Shown here piece by piece: positions 6,215 to 15,125 of a stretch of DNA of 64,000 nt. The notes under the pieces were generated by a model, which was not told where the DNA came from, ran no database searches, and saw nothing but the letters and a program-made list of their open reading frames with translations. Source of the DNA: Massiliimalia sp050943535 (lineage in GTDB: Bacteria; Bacillota; Clostridia; Oscillospirales; Ruminococcaceae); contig JBMNPJ010000003.1 of NCBI GenBank assembly GCA_050943535.1, positions 186,001 to 250,000 of the forward strand, given 5' to 3'. The first letter of the stretch is position 1. Every line of letters starts with the position of its first letter. A program made the position numbers and the translations under genes.

Positions 6215-8179
6215 GTGAAAAAGACCATTGGCATTTTAGCCCATGTAGATGCTGGAAAAACGACCTTTTCAGAACAGCTTTTGTTTCACACCCATTCTAT
6301 TCGGACCAGAGGAAGAGTAGACCATCAGGATGCTTTTTTGGACCATCATGAAATTGAACGCCAGCGGGGAATTACGGTATTTTCGGGAGAAGCCGAATTT
6401 GTGATTGGCGAATCAGAGTATACCTTGCTGGATACACCGGGACATATTGACTTTTCCGCAGAAATGGAGCGGGCGGTTCAAATTATGGATTATGGAATTC
6501 TGCTGGTTAGCTGTGTGGAAGGAATTCAAGGGCATACCCGTACTCTTTGGAATTTATTAAAACAGTATCATGTACCGGTATTTTTGTTTTTAAATAAAAC
6601 GGATCGGGTTGGAGCTGACCCGGAAGGAGTATTGGAACAGTTAAACGAAAGGTTTTCACAGGACATTTGTCTGTTTTCCGGCCATTTTAATCAGGAAACA
6701 CTGGACGAATTTTTGATGGAGGAAATTGCCCAAAGGGATGAGACCCTTCTCGATCAATATTTGAGCGGTACCTGTACCCAGGAGGAATTGATAGAGGGAG
6801 CGATCACACTCATTCAAAATCGGGAATTATTCCCTTGCTTTACCGGATCTGCCTTGTTGGATCAGGGAATTGAAGCGTTTTTGCAGGCGTTTGACCGGTT
6901 GACCCAGACAGATTATCATAAAAAGGAAGAACAGCCTTTGGGGGCTAAAGTGTTTCGGATTCGTCATGACCGAAGCGGCAGCCGCTTAATTGATTTGAAA
7001 CTGACCAGCGGAACCTTACAGGTGAAAGAGATGGTTTCTGTAACCAACAAAGAGACAGAAACGGCGGCTCAAAAGGTGGATGAAATCCGAAAATACAATG
7101 GGGAAAAGTATCGGCAGATCAAACAGGCAGTTGCCGGTGATGTATGTACTGTGTTGGGATTATCCAATATCAGCTGCGGTGATGGAATCGGAATCGAAAC
7201 CTCGGTTTGGAATCCCCGTATGGTACCTACTTTAGCTACCAAAGTAATATTTTCTCCTGAAATACAGCCTCGTCAAGTGCTGATGCAGTTTCGGATTCTG
7301 GAAGAGGAAGACCCACTGCTTCAGGTAGAGTGGAATGAACCGCTTCAGGAAGTGCGTATTCGGATTATGGGGAAAATTCAGCTGGAAATTTTAAAGGAAC
7401 TGGTACATCAAAGGTTTGGATTGGATGTTACTTTTGGACCCTGTGAAATCCTGTACCGGGAAACCATTGCTTCACCAGTTCGGGGATATGGACATTTTGA
7501 GCCTTTGCGCCATTATGCAGAGGTGCATGTGGAGCTGTCCCCTTTGCCAAGAGGAAGTGGAATTCAATTTGACAGTGTTTGTCCTCAGGATGATTTGTCC
7601 CAGAATTTTCAAAATCTGGTGAAAACTCATGTGATGGAAAAGAAACACCGGGGTGTTTTGACAGGGATGGAGCTGACAGATGTAAAAATCACCCTACTTT
7701 CCGGACGGGCGCATGAAAAGCATACCGAGGGCGGAGATTTTCGGGAAGCCACCTATCGTGCCATTCGCCAGGGATTGGAAAAGACGGATTCTATCATTTT
7801 GGAGCCTTGGTATTCTTTTTCTATTGAGGCAGAACCAGGTGAGATGGGGAAAATTATCTCTGACCTTCAGAAACTGCATGGGGTATTTTCACCACCGGAA
7901 ATTCATAAAGGAAGAAGTGTCCTCACAGGACGGGGCCCTGCTGCTACCTTACAGGAATATCCGGCTCAGTTTACAGCATATACCAGAGGAGCAGGTATCA
8001 TCAGTCTTCAGTTTGACGGTTATGAGCCTTGCCACAATCCACAGGAAGTAATCGCCCAGATCGGATATGACAAGACTCGTGATGTGGAAAACACCTCTGA
8101 TTCTGTTTTCTGCTCTCACGGCAGTGGTTTTGTAGTCAAGTGGAATGAGGCGGAACAATGGATGCATCTTCCTTTATAA
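6215..8179 (+). CDS. Tet(M)/EF-G-like ribosome-associated translation GTPase
   Basis: A 654-aa translational GTPase close in length to ribosomal protection proteins. G1 is GILAHVDAGKT (6-16), G2 RGIT (51-54), G3 DTPGH (73-77) and G4 NKTD; EF-G-like domains II-V follow. The C-terminus carries DSVFCSHGSGF, as in clostridial members of this group. The GTG at 6215 is preferred because GGGAGG sits eight bases upstream and translation then begins exactly with the G-domain (MKKTIGILAH); an ATG at 6200 overlaps the ribosome-binding site. Family members are often auto-labelled tetracycline resistance, but chromosomal paralogues of this kind may be ordinary translation factors. Resistance cannot be read from the sequence. 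Confidence 0.88.
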   Translation: MKKTIGILAHVDAGKTTFSEQLLFHTHSIRTRGRVDHQDAFLDHHEIERQRGITVFSGEAEFVIGESEYTLLDTPGHIDFSAEMERAVQIMDYGILLVSCVEGIQGHTRTLWNLLKQYHVPVFLFLNKTDRVGADPEGVLEQLNERFSQDICLFSGHFNQETLDEFLMEEIAQRDETLLDQYLSGTCTQEELIEGAITLIQNRELFPCFTGSALLDQGIEAFLQAFDRLTQTDYHKKEEQPLGAKVFRIRHDRSGSRLIDLKLTSGTLQVKEMVSVTNKETETAAQKVDEIRKYNGEKYRQIKQAVAGDVCTVLGLSNISCGDGIGIETSVWNPRMVPTLATKVIFSPEIQPRQVLMQFRILEEEDPLLQVEWNEPLQEVRIRIMGKIQLEILKELVHQRFGLDVTFGPCEILYRETIASPVRGYGHFEPLRHYAEVHVELSPLPRGSGIQFDSVCPQDDLSQNFQNLVKTHVMEKKHRGVLTGMELTDVKITLLSGRAHEKHTEGGDFREATYRAIRQGLEKTDSIILEPWYSFSIEAEPGEMGKIISDLQKLHGVFSPPEIHKGRSVLTGRGPAATLQEYPAQFTAYTRGAGIISLQFDGYEPCHNPQEVIAQIGYDKTRDVENTSDSVFCSHGSGFVVKWNEAEQWMHLPL

Positions 8180-8333
8180 ATTGGATGAATCCCTGTAAAT
8201 GGGCATTTGCAACGGCTGGTTGACAAACAGAAAGCGTTGGTTGGTAGACGAAGAGAACCCTTTTTTATAAGATGGAGTGAAACGATTCCTCAATGAAACG
8301 AATATGTCTTGGTAAGAGAAAGGACAGAAAATT

Positions 8334-9155
8334 ATGGATTTATCAAAACGCTTGCAGGCTTTGCGCAAACAGCATCAGTTGTCACAGAAAAAACTGGCAG
8401 AAGAATTAGGGGTATCCCGTCAGGCAGTGTCCAAATGGGAGTCTGGTCAGGCAACGCCGGATTTGGAGAAACTGGTGATTTTAAGCCAAATTTATCAGGT
8501 ATCGATGGATTATCTGGTAAAAGGGGAGGAAAACGAACTCCAAAATGATTTTCAGGATCAGGAGAAGTCTTCCCAAGAAACCCAAGAGCTTTCTTTTGCA
8601 GAGTATCGCAGACGGTATGCCTGGCACTATGAGTACCGATCCAAAACCTGCTTGTTTGGGATTCCTTTGGTGCATATTCATCTGGGAAATGGTCTGCAGA
8701 AGGCCAAAGGAATTATCGCTGTGGGAAATGTGGCAAAAGGGGTCATCAGCTGTGGACTGTGCTCAGTGGGGATATTGAGTTTTGGGCTGGTTAGTGTGGG
8801 ACTGTTTGCTTTGGGAATGCTGGCTGCAGGAATTTTGGCTGCCGGAGGGATTGCTGCCGGAGCTTTGTTTGCGGCTGGGGGATTGGCAGTCAGTGCTTAT
8901 CTGGCGATCGGAGGTCTGGCAGTCAGCTCCAATGTAGCCATAGGCGGTGCAGCTGTAGGAGGACATCTGGCAATGGGCGGATATGCCATGTCTCATGAAC
9001 TGGCGGTTGGAAGCCAGGGGAGCGGAGAGCCGTTTTTTAAAATAACATCCAATGGAATGCTGCTAGGGAATAAGGATGCTTTGATACAGGCGCTGGAGCA
9101 GCTTCGCCATTTGCCCCGCTGGCTGAAAGAAATGATTTTATTGTCTATACAGTGA
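8334..9155 (+). CDS. XRE regulator fused to a glycine-anchored pentad repeat domain
   Basis: A 273-aa protein. Residues 1-64 are a canonical XRE helix-turn-helix (LGVSRQAVSKWESG). A charged linker (~65-110) follows. From about residue 120 to 232 there is a continuous series of five- or six-residue repeats with glycine at a fixed place, for example SVGIL, SFGLV, SVGLF, ALGML, AAGIL. The repeat region is almost free of charge and could be membrane-embedded or form a solenoid; I cannot tell which. The final ~40 residues are normal. It is preceded by GAGAAAGGA and stands alone. Function unknown beyond DNA binding. Confidence 0.85.
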   Translation: MDLSKRLQALRKQHQLSQKKLAEELGVSRQAVSKWESGQATPDLEKLVILSQIYQVSMDYLVKGEENELQNDFQDQEKSSQETQELSFAEYRRRYAWHYEYRSKTCLFGIPLVHIHLGNGLQKAKGIIAVGNVAKGVISCGLCSVGILSFGLVSVGLFALGMLAAGILAAGGIAAGALFAAGGLAVSAYLAIGGLAVSSNVAIGGAAVGGHLAMGGYAMSHELAVGSQGSGEPFFKITSNGMLLGNKDALIQALEQLRHLPRWLKEMILLSIQ

Positions 9156-9190
9156 GAAAAAGTTGCACAAATTTTTGCCTTTTGGGATAT

Positions 9191-9515
9191 CTAAGGGGCG
9201 TGAGCCCCTTAGACCGTCGGAGACAAATTTTTTGTCTTTCTTTTGATGGCCAATAAGAAAATAGTTATCCAAAGGATAACTACAAAGAAAAGGCCACCAG
9301 AGGGGGAGATGGAGCGCATATAGTTTGGCAATATAGAAAATCTATCGGCGCTCCTGACAAGTTCATAACAAGTATGAACTTGCAAAACAAAAACATGGTC
9401 GGCCTGCCCCTGGAGATAGCCGCAGGCTTTCAATAGATAGCTGTAAGCTATCTACACACCCACAAGTGTTGTTGTTTTTATATTTGATAAAAACAACTAT
9501 TGGTGGAAAGCACGG
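9191..9515. repeat. Cluster of consecutive hairpins with two 22-bp repeat units
   Basis: This 500-base gap (9156-9654) has no supportable gene but is packed with inverted repeats: CTAAGGGGC/GCCCCTTAG (9191-9212), TAGTTATCC/GGATAACTA (9262-9282), CAAGTTCATA/TATGAACTTG (9358-9382), TAGATAGCT/AGCTATCTA (9434-9454) and GTTGTTTTTAT/ATAAAAACAAC (9471-9497). The unit at 9413-9434 begins GAGATAGCCGCAGGCT and matches the 22-bp tandem repeat near 39.7 kb; a diverged copy follows at 9435-9456. This looks like a dispersed intergenic repeat family or a structured RNA. Confidence 0.6.
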
Positions 9516-9597
9516 CGGTGCTGATTGCTTTAAAATGTCTTATATATATTTTATTTTTACAAGTTTGTTAGTTTACATTGCCTTTTTCTACAGACTG

Positions 9598-9637
9598 AAA
9601 CACCCCATACAGATTTTTATCTGTATGGGGTGTTTTT
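9598..9637. terminator. Bidirectional terminator
   Basis: AAACACCCCATACAGAT pairs with ATCTGTATGGGGTGTTT around a short T loop, with A and T tracts on both sides. It ends the leftward lipoprotein/TrkA operon and any rightward transcript from the hairpin cluster. Confidence 0.92.
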
Positions 9638-9654
9638 GATCATAAAATTTTATA

Positions 9655-10218
9655 TTAAATAAGTGAGGCTTTCAGTCCGTCTTCTGCATTAAAGTCCAGG
9701 GTTAATTTAATGTTAGTGCCTTTTTGCAGCTTATCGTAAAATTTGGAATCTTGAACCAATACCTTATCAAAAATATCATCAAACCGCATGGCAGCGATAC
9801 TTTCTGGAATCGGTTCCTGAGCTTCTTCTGTAAAAGAACCACGGCTGTTTTCATAGGATACTTTTACTACTTTTTGCTCTTTCATGTCATATTCCAAAAT
9901 AACAGTAATACCCCGCTCGTTTTCTGTGTCGTTGCGGCAGAAGGTGTAGTAAAGACTGCCTTTTCGGGAAGCCAGTTCTTCATCGCCTTCAAAGATTGCG
10001 GTGGCGTAGGTAAGAACACCGCCTTCATCATATTCATAGGCGATTTTCTGCATTTCTTCTGACAAAGCGTAGATGGAGGTTGCTTCTCCTTCCACAGGAA
10101 TATCAACATTTTTTTTGTAAGAATTGCTGTTCTGATCATTGCAGGAACAGATAGAAAGCGTTAGCATAAAACAGGTAAATACCAGCAGCAGGCGCTGAAA
10201 TAGTTTTCGGAAATTCAA
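9655..10218 (-). CDS. Hypothetical lipoprotein
   Basis: I do not recognise a family. With a TTG start at 10218 the product is 187 aa, starting MNFRKLF; GAAAGG lies about 12 bases before it. An upstream in-frame TTG at 10245 is also possible but has no good ribosome-binding site. Residues 5-23 are a hydrophobic signal segment ending in ICSC, a plausible lipobox with Cys26 as the lipidated residue. The mature part is acidic, rich in beta-type sequence, and has no cysteine-pair or catalytic motif I can name. It directly follows the two TrkA-type genes and probably shares their transcript. Confidence 0.7.
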   Translation of the reverse strand: MNFRKLFQRLLLVFTCFMLTLSICSCNDQNSNSYKKNVDIPVEGEATSIYALSEEMQKIAYEYDEGGVLTYATAIFEGDEELASRKGSLYYTFCRNDTENERGITVILEYDMKEQKVVKVSYENSRGSFTEEAQEPIPESIAAMRFDDIFDKVLVQDSKFYDKLQKGTNIKLTLDFNAEDGLKASLI

Positions 10219-10251
10219 TGGAACACCGTACCTTTCTTTTGACAAAATACA

Positions 10252-10911
10252 TTAATCCAATTTTAAATGGCTTTTCATATTATTGATTTTTGCAGATTTA
10301 GACAGTACCAAAATCTGATCTCCGCTGAAGATCTGTGTGTTTCCTCGAGGGATAATGGTCGTGCCGCCGCGGTTAATGGAAATAATAACAGAATCTTCCG
10401 GCAAATCGATTTCATTCAGATGAAGTCCGCTTAATTTATACCCTTCCGGCAGATTGATTTCAGAAATAACAGATTCTCCATGATTGAGGGAGATCAGCTG
10501 CTTAATAGCGGAAGTGTCGACTTCCCGTTCCAGCTGCCGGGCAATGTTGTCCGTACTGCTGACCGTAATGTCAATCCCCAGTTGGCGCATAACAGAAGCG
10601 TTTTTCGGATTATTTACCCGCGCTACGGTTTTAGCAACCTGGAATACGTTTTTGGCCAGCTGACAGGAAATCAGGTTATCTTCGTCTTTTCCGGTTACGC
10701 TGATCATGGCATCCATATGTTCAATGCCGGCACTTTCCAGACATTCCAGGGTGGTACCGTCCCCTAAAATTACAGGAATATCCAGTTCATTGGCCAGTTT
10801 GGTACAGGAAGCTTTGGTACATTCTACAATGGTAGGGGTATGACCATGTTCCAGCAAAGTTAAAGCAAGATAATATCCTACTTTTCCGCCTCCGATAATT
10901 AATACATTCAT
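10252..10911 (-). CDS. TrkA-family potassium channel regulatory protein (second of a pair)
   Basis: A 219-aa cytoplasmic regulator of K+ uptake. The N-terminal RCK/TrkA-N Rossmann domain starts MNVLIIGGGKVGYYLA, with the GxGxxG-type nucleotide loop (GGGKVG) and an acidic residue (E30 in IVEC) at the end of the second strand. A TrkA-C domain occupies about residues 140-219. It follows the other TrkA gene by 16 bases. No TrkH/KtrB membrane partner is in the window, so the channel must be encoded elsewhere. Confidence 0.9.
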   Translation of the reverse strand: MNVLIIGGGKVGYYLALTLLEHGHTPTIVECTKASCTKLANELDIPVILGDGTTLECLESAGIEHMDAMISVTGKDEDNLISCQLAKNVFQVAKTVARVNNPKNASVMRQLGIDITVSSTDNIARQLEREVDTSAIKQLISLNHGESVISEINLPEGYKLSGLHLNEIDLPEDSVIISINRGGTTIIPRGNTQIFSGDQILVLSKSAKINNMKSHLKLD

Positions 10912-10927
10912 TCCTACAATCCTCCTA

Positions 10928-11548
10928 TCAGTCTACAACAAAAGAAACAATCAGTTTGTCGGTGGATTTGAGAATGATTTTTTGACCATGGAATAATTCC
11001 AGAGAAAGGTCTTCTCTGATAATTGCAAATAAGGATTGACCTTCTTCAAAATCCAGATTATTGGCGTTGGTTCCAGCCAGATTTTTAGGAACGTCAATGG
11101 TGACAAACGAAACAGTGTGAGAACCAAAGTTTACGTTTCGGGGTGTGTGTGCTTCTGTAATGGCAGACTTAACAGCAGCTACTGTAAGGTTCGTAGGACA
11201 TACGGTATGCAGTCCAAAATGAGAAAACACGTCTTTTCGTTTTGGATCATAAATACGAGCCAGCACAATAGGAATATGGAAGATTTCCCGTGCCAGCTGG
11301 GATACCATAATATTTACGTTGTCATCCTGACTAACCGCGGTAACAGCATCGCAGTTTTCAATTCCTGCCCGACGGAGAACGTCCTGGTCAATAGGAATTC
11401 CGGCAGTGGTAAATCCCGAATAATCCTCGTCCAAAAGCTCAAAGCTATTTTCATTTTTATCTACTACAGAAACATCGTGTCCTTCTCGGGACAAAGTGCT
11501 TGCCAGCTTAGAACCGACCTTTCCGCAGCCAACCACTAAAATATTCAT
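10928..11548 (-). CDS. TrkA-family potassium channel regulatory protein (first of a pair)
   Basis: A 206-aa protein with the same TrkA-N (MNILVVGCGKVGSKLA; GCGKVG nucleotide loop, acidic D31 in VVDKN) plus TrkA-C arrangement as its downstream neighbour. The ATG at 11548 is preferred because AAAAGG is about nine bases upstream; the ATG at 11557 touches that site. Two different single-domain TrkA proteins in tandem suggest either a hetero-oligomeric gating ring or service to two channels; that is inference. Confidence 0.9.
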   Translation of the reverse strand: MNILVVGCGKVGSKLASTLSREGHDVSVVDKNENSFELLDEDYSGFTTAGIPIDQDVLRRAGIENCDAVTAVSQDDNVNIMVSQLAREIFHIPIVLARIYDPKRKDVFSHFGLHTVCPTNLTVAAVKSAITEAHTPRNVNFGSHTVSFVTIDVPKNLAGTNANNLDFEEGQSLFAIIREDLSLELFHGQKIILKSTDKLIVSFVVD

Positions 11549-11733
11549 AGGATCCATCCTTTTCTTTTATGGAAGAATACAGTTAATAATTGTTCTTATA
11601 TTATGGCACAAACCGCAGTAAAAGTAAAGGAGCGCAGTGATGAAAATTCCGAATTTTTGCAGGAAATTCTTCATATTTTAACGGAAAAGGACATACAGTG
11701 AATCAGGAAAGCCATATTTAAGGAGGAATTCTT

Positions 11734-12075
11734 ATGATTTATCGGGAATCTGATTTGGGGCAGCAGGAACTTTGGGATTTGGATGCAACTCCTCATTCCT
11801 CTGATACTTTGGAAACAGAAACGGTGGGAGAACCTGCCCAATTGGGGGCAGTCCGGCAATCCATTGGGATTGGTGCGGTATTTTGCTACCAACTGGGAAT
11901 TTGCCTGGCTGCTGCTGCCATTTTGGTTTTAGTAAATACCTTTGCGCCGGAAATCTGGCAGAGCATTGACCGGTGTTTTCAACAGCAGCTAACCCGCCAG
12001 GATCCCATTGAACAGGACGGAAAACAGGTTGTGAAAATGCTGCAGGATTTGTTTGAGGAACCGCCTCATGCTTGA
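11734..12075 (+). CDS. Short membrane protein coupled to a SpoIVFB-like protease (SpoIVFA-like position)
   Basis: A 113-aa protein with an acidic N-terminal half, one membrane segment at about residues 45-67 and a glutamine-rich tail. Its stop lies inside the next reading frame, and AAGGAGG precedes the ATG. In Bacillus the gene before spoIVFB encodes SpoIVFA, the single-pass inhibitor of the protease; this protein has the right position and topology but lacks the C-terminal LytM domain. I infer a partner or inhibitor role; sequence similarity by eye is weak. The upstream gap holds only a 32-codon ORF without a ribosome-binding site. Confidence 0.7.
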   Translation: MIYRESDLGQQELWDLDATPHSSDTLETETVGEPAQLGAVRQSIGIGAVFCYQLGICLAAAAILVLVNTFAPEIWQSIDRCFQQQLTRQDPIEQDGKQVVKMLQDLFEEPPHA

Positions 12076-12649
12076 ATTTTGCTGGGATGGAATTCGGATT
12101 CAGATCCATCTTTTATTTTTAGGAATGCTGACTATATTTCTTCTTTTGGATGAAACTGGGATTTCTGGTATGGCTGTAGGAGCTTCGCTGCTGCATGAAC
12201 TGGGGCATTTTGCCGCCTGCTACGGTTCAGGAAGCAAACCCAGAGGATTGTCTTTTGAATTGACGGGAATCCGCATGACAGAGGAGGGGCGTCCCCTTCC
12301 ATGGAAACGGGAGCTGTGGATCCTTTTGGCTGGAAGCGGTGTAAATTTTTTGCTGGCAGCGGTTTGCTTTATTTGGAAAGGCACTCAAAGTATGCTGGTG
12401 TGGGTAAATCTGTGTTTAGGAATTGTGAATCTGCTTCCAGTATCTGCTTTGGATGGAGGAAAAATTCTCCGGCTATGTTTGGAGCAAAAGGTTTCTCTCC
12501 ATACAGCGGCACAAATTTGTATCGTAGTACAAATAATCTTAATTGTCATAGCGACCCTGGGGTGCTTGCTGGGAATGACTTTGGGAAATCTTAATTTTAC
12601 GGCACTGGTTTTTTGTGTTTATCTGATTATGGGTGCATTTAAACAATAA
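12068..12649 (+). CDS. SpoIVFB-like M50 intramembrane zinc metalloprotease
   Basis: A 193-aa polytopic membrane protease. The zinc site is visible as H43-E44-x-x-H47 (HELGH) in a hydrophobic helix, with the third ligand D129 in NLLPVSALDGGK. Length and layout match the SpoIVFB group that processes pro-sigma-K in the mother cell, though related M50 proteases also occur outside sporulation. GAGGAA sits eight bases before the ATG at 12068, inside the end of the preceding gene, so translation is coupled. No LonB, BofA or sigma-K gene is nearby. Confidence 0.85.
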   Translation: MLEFCWDGIRIQIHLLFLGMLTIFLLLDETGISGMAVGASLLHELGHFAACYGSGSKPRGLSFELTGIRMTEEGRPLPWKRELWILLAGSGVNFLLAAVCFIWKGTQSMLVWVNLCLGIVNLLPVSALDGGKILRLCLEQKVSLHTAAQICIVVQIILIVIATLGCLLGMTLGNLNFTALVFCVYLIMGAFKQ

Positions 12650-12761
12650 TTTTTTAAAATTTAGAAAAAGTTTTTTGCGATTTTGTGCAATATAACTATA
12701 GAAGATGGCGCAAATTCTACAGCGATACAGCGAAAAAAGAGAAGGGAAACACATTTTTGCA

Positions 12762-12790
12762 TTGAAACTGGTGGTGAAACATGATATAAT
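12762..12790 (+). promoter_or_regulatory. Promoter of the EF-G paralogue
   Basis: TTGAAA (12762-12767), 17-base spacer, TATAAT (12785-12790). This leaves an untranslated leader of about 145 bases before the ATG at 12945. The 295-base gap otherwise shows no gene. Confidence 0.7.
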
Positions 12791-12944
12791 AAGCTACAAA
12801 GATTGAAAAAAAGTAGAGATATTGCACAAGCAAAAGGTCGTGGTAAAACCAGCTTCGTCAAATCTCCGTTTCTGCAAATGCTGAAAAAATCAATCCAGAG
12901 TTCGATTTACCAAAAAATTCATAAACGAGGAGCGAAAAAAAACA

Positions 12945-15011
12945 ATGAAACAGTATAATGCCAATAATATTAAAAATATTGCCGTAACCGGCCATGGCGG
13001 ATCCGGGAAAACCTCTTTGGTAGAAGCGCTGCTGTATCAAAATGGCGCCTCTGACCGTTTGGGAAAAGTACCGGATGGAAACACTGTCAGTGACTGGGAT
13101 CCGGAAGAAATAAAGAGAAAAGTATCTGTTAATTTGTCTATTGCGCCGTTTGAATATCGTGATTGCAAATTTAATCTGTTGGATGCACCAGGCCTGTTCG
13201 ACTTTGAAGCCGGTGTATGTGAAGGAATGCGTGCAGCAGAAAGTGCTGTAATTGTAGTGTCCGGTAAATCCGGTGTTACAGTAGGTGCGAAAAAAGCGTA
13301 TCGCATGGCAAAAAAACAGGGAAAATCCCGTATGATTTTTGTCAGCAAAATGGATCGGGAAAATGCAGACTTTTATAAAGTTCTGGAAGAATTGAAAGCT
13401 GCTTTCGGTCCGGCTATTTGTCCTGTTGTAGTGCCGTTTTCTGTAGACCATAAAGTAGAATGTTACATCAATCTGGTGGATATGAAAGCCTATCGTTATG
13501 TAAACGGCAAACCGGAAGAAGTTCCTCTGCCGGAAACAGAACATCGGCTGGAAGGTTTGGTAACCGCAATCAGTGAGGCGGTAGCTGAAACAGATGACGA
13601 ACTGTTTGAAAAATACTTCTCCGGTGAAAAATTCACCAATGACGAACTGGTTCGTGGAATTCATAAAGGGGTTAAAAGCGGGGATATTACTCCGGTTTAC
13701 TGTGGTTCTGCTTATACCATGGAAGCTATTGACATGTTCCTGAACGGTATGAACATGCTTCTGCCATCTGCAAAAGAATCCGCAATTGAAACTGGATTGG
13801 ATCCAGAAGGCAATGAAGTAGCAGTAATTTGTGAAGAAACAAAACCATTGGTTGTTCAGGTATTTAAAACCGTTGCTGACCCATTTATTGGAAAACTTTC
13901 TTATATTAAGGTAGTGTCCGGTGTATTGTCTTCTGATTCACAGGTAATCAATATGCGTACTGGTGAACCGGAAAAACTGGGAAAACTGGTTTATCTCTGC
14001 GGTAAAAAACAGGAAGAAACCAAGTCTATTCCAGCAGGGGATATCGGTGCGATTACTAAGCTGGGTGCTTTGACCAATGATACTCTGTGCCAGGGAACAA
14101 AAGTGACTTTGGCTCCGGCTGTATTCCCTCTGCCGTGCTACTCTATGGCATTGGTTCCGAAAAACAAAGGGGATGAAAGCAAGATTTCCAGCGGCATGCA
14201 TCGTATGGTAGAAGAAGATCTTACCATTAAATATGAACACGATTATGAAACACACCAGCAAATTATCAGCGGTTTGGGCGAACAGCATCTGGATGTAGCA
14301 GTATCCAAACTGAAAAATAAGTTTGGTGTGGAAGTAACCTTGACTCCTCCAATTGTAGCTTACCGGGAAACAATCCGCAGTAAAGTGAAGGTTCAGGGAA
14401 AACATAAAAAACAGTCTGGCGGTCACGGTCAGTATGGCGACGTATGGATTGAATTCGAACCATGCGATGCTCCAGGTTTGGTATTTGAAGAAAAAGTATT
14501 CGGCGGTTCTGTTCCGAAAAACTATTTCCCTGCAGTAGAAAAGGGACTTCAGGAATGTGTTAAGAAAGGCGTGATTGCTGGATATCCTGTAGTGGGATTA
14601 AAAGCAACTCTGGTAGACGGTTCTTATCACCCAGTAGACTCTTCTGAAATGGCCTTTAAAACAGCTGCTAGTTTGGCATACCGCAGTGGTCTGCCTCAAG
14701 CAAAACCAGTTTTGCTGGAACCAATCGGCAACTTAAAGGTTTTGGTACCTGATGCAAATACCGGAGATATGATGGGTGACCTGAATAAACGTCGTGGACG
14801 TGTATTGGGTATGAATCCGGATGAAGACGGTATGACTCTGATTGAAGCAGAAGTGCCTATGAGTGAAATGCAGGATTTTGCCACTTTGGTTCGCCAGATG
14901 ACCCAGGGCAGTGGATCTTTTGAACTGAAATTTGAACGTTATGAACAGCTGCCGTCCATGCTGGAATCCAAAGTAGTGGAAGAAGCGAAAAAACACGGTT
15001 TGATTGAGTAA
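12945..15011 (+). CDS. Elongation factor G paralogue with divergent G motifs
   Basis: A 688-aa protein with the five-domain EF-G layout and normal EF-G length. Its GTPase motifs differ from classical EF-G. G1 is GHGGSGKTS (16-24) rather than AHIDAGKTT; the switch-I RGITI is replaced by a KVSVNLSI segment; G3 is DAPG and G4 SKMD. These features match the second EF-G (FusA2-type) of Firmicutes rather than the translocase encoded with rpsL/rpsG/tuf. It may act in a specialised step such as recycling or stress; the sequence does not say. Transcription is monocistronic, ended by a hairpin at 15027-15063. Confidence 0.9.
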   Translation: MKQYNANNIKNIAVTGHGGSGKTSLVEALLYQNGASDRLGKVPDGNTVSDWDPEEIKRKVSVNLSIAPFEYRDCKFNLLDAPGLFDFEAGVCEGMRAAESAVIVVSGKSGVTVGAKKAYRMAKKQGKSRMIFVSKMDRENADFYKVLEELKAAFGPAICPVVVPFSVDHKVECYINLVDMKAYRYVNGKPEEVPLPETEHRLEGLVTAISEAVAETDDELFEKYFSGEKFTNDELVRGIHKGVKSGDITPVYCGSAYTMEAIDMFLNGMNMLLPSAKESAIETGLDPEGNEVAVICEETKPLVVQVFKTVADPFIGKLSYIKVVSGVLSSDSQVINMRTGEPEKLGKLVYLCGKKQEETKSIPAGDIGAITKLGALTNDTLCQGTKVTLAPAVFPLPCYSMALVPKNKGDESKISSGMHRMVEEDLTIKYEHDYETHQQIISGLGEQHLDVAVSKLKNKFGVEVTLTPPIVAYRETIRSKVKVQGKHKKQSGGHGQYGDVWIEFEPCDAPGLVFEEKVFGGSVPKNYFPAVEKGLQECVKKGVIAGYPVVGLKATLVDGSYHPVDSSEMAFKTAASLAYRSGLPQAKPVLLEPIGNLKVLVPDANTGDMMGDLNKRRGRVLGMNPDEDGMTLIEAEVPMSEMQDFATLVRQMTQGSGSFELKFERYEQLPSMLESKVVEEAKKHGLIE

Positions 15012-15026
15012 TTGATTTCAGGAAAG

Positions 15027-15066
15027 AAGGATGCGGTCTTTTTTGAAAGGCTGCATCCTTTCTATG
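15027..15066 (+). terminator. Terminator after the EF-G paralogue
   Basis: AAGGATGC (15027-15034) pairs with GCATCCTT (15053-15060), extended by partly matching bases, with a T-rich tail. Confidence 0.75.
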
Positions 15067-15125
15067 TTTTTAAACAGAAAGGAAGAGGAATTACTTTTGC
15101 GTTAGGGAAAGGATGACCGTTTATT

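Noticed and set aside
6215..8179. Calling the Tet(M)-like GTPase a tetracycline resistance gene
   Set aside because: No mobile context, no tet leader and ordinary host codon use; paralogues of this type occur as core genes in Clostridia.
11603..11701. 32-codon ORF upstream of the SpoIVFA-like gene
   Set aside because: It has no ribosome-binding site and no recognisable feature; too weak to annotate.
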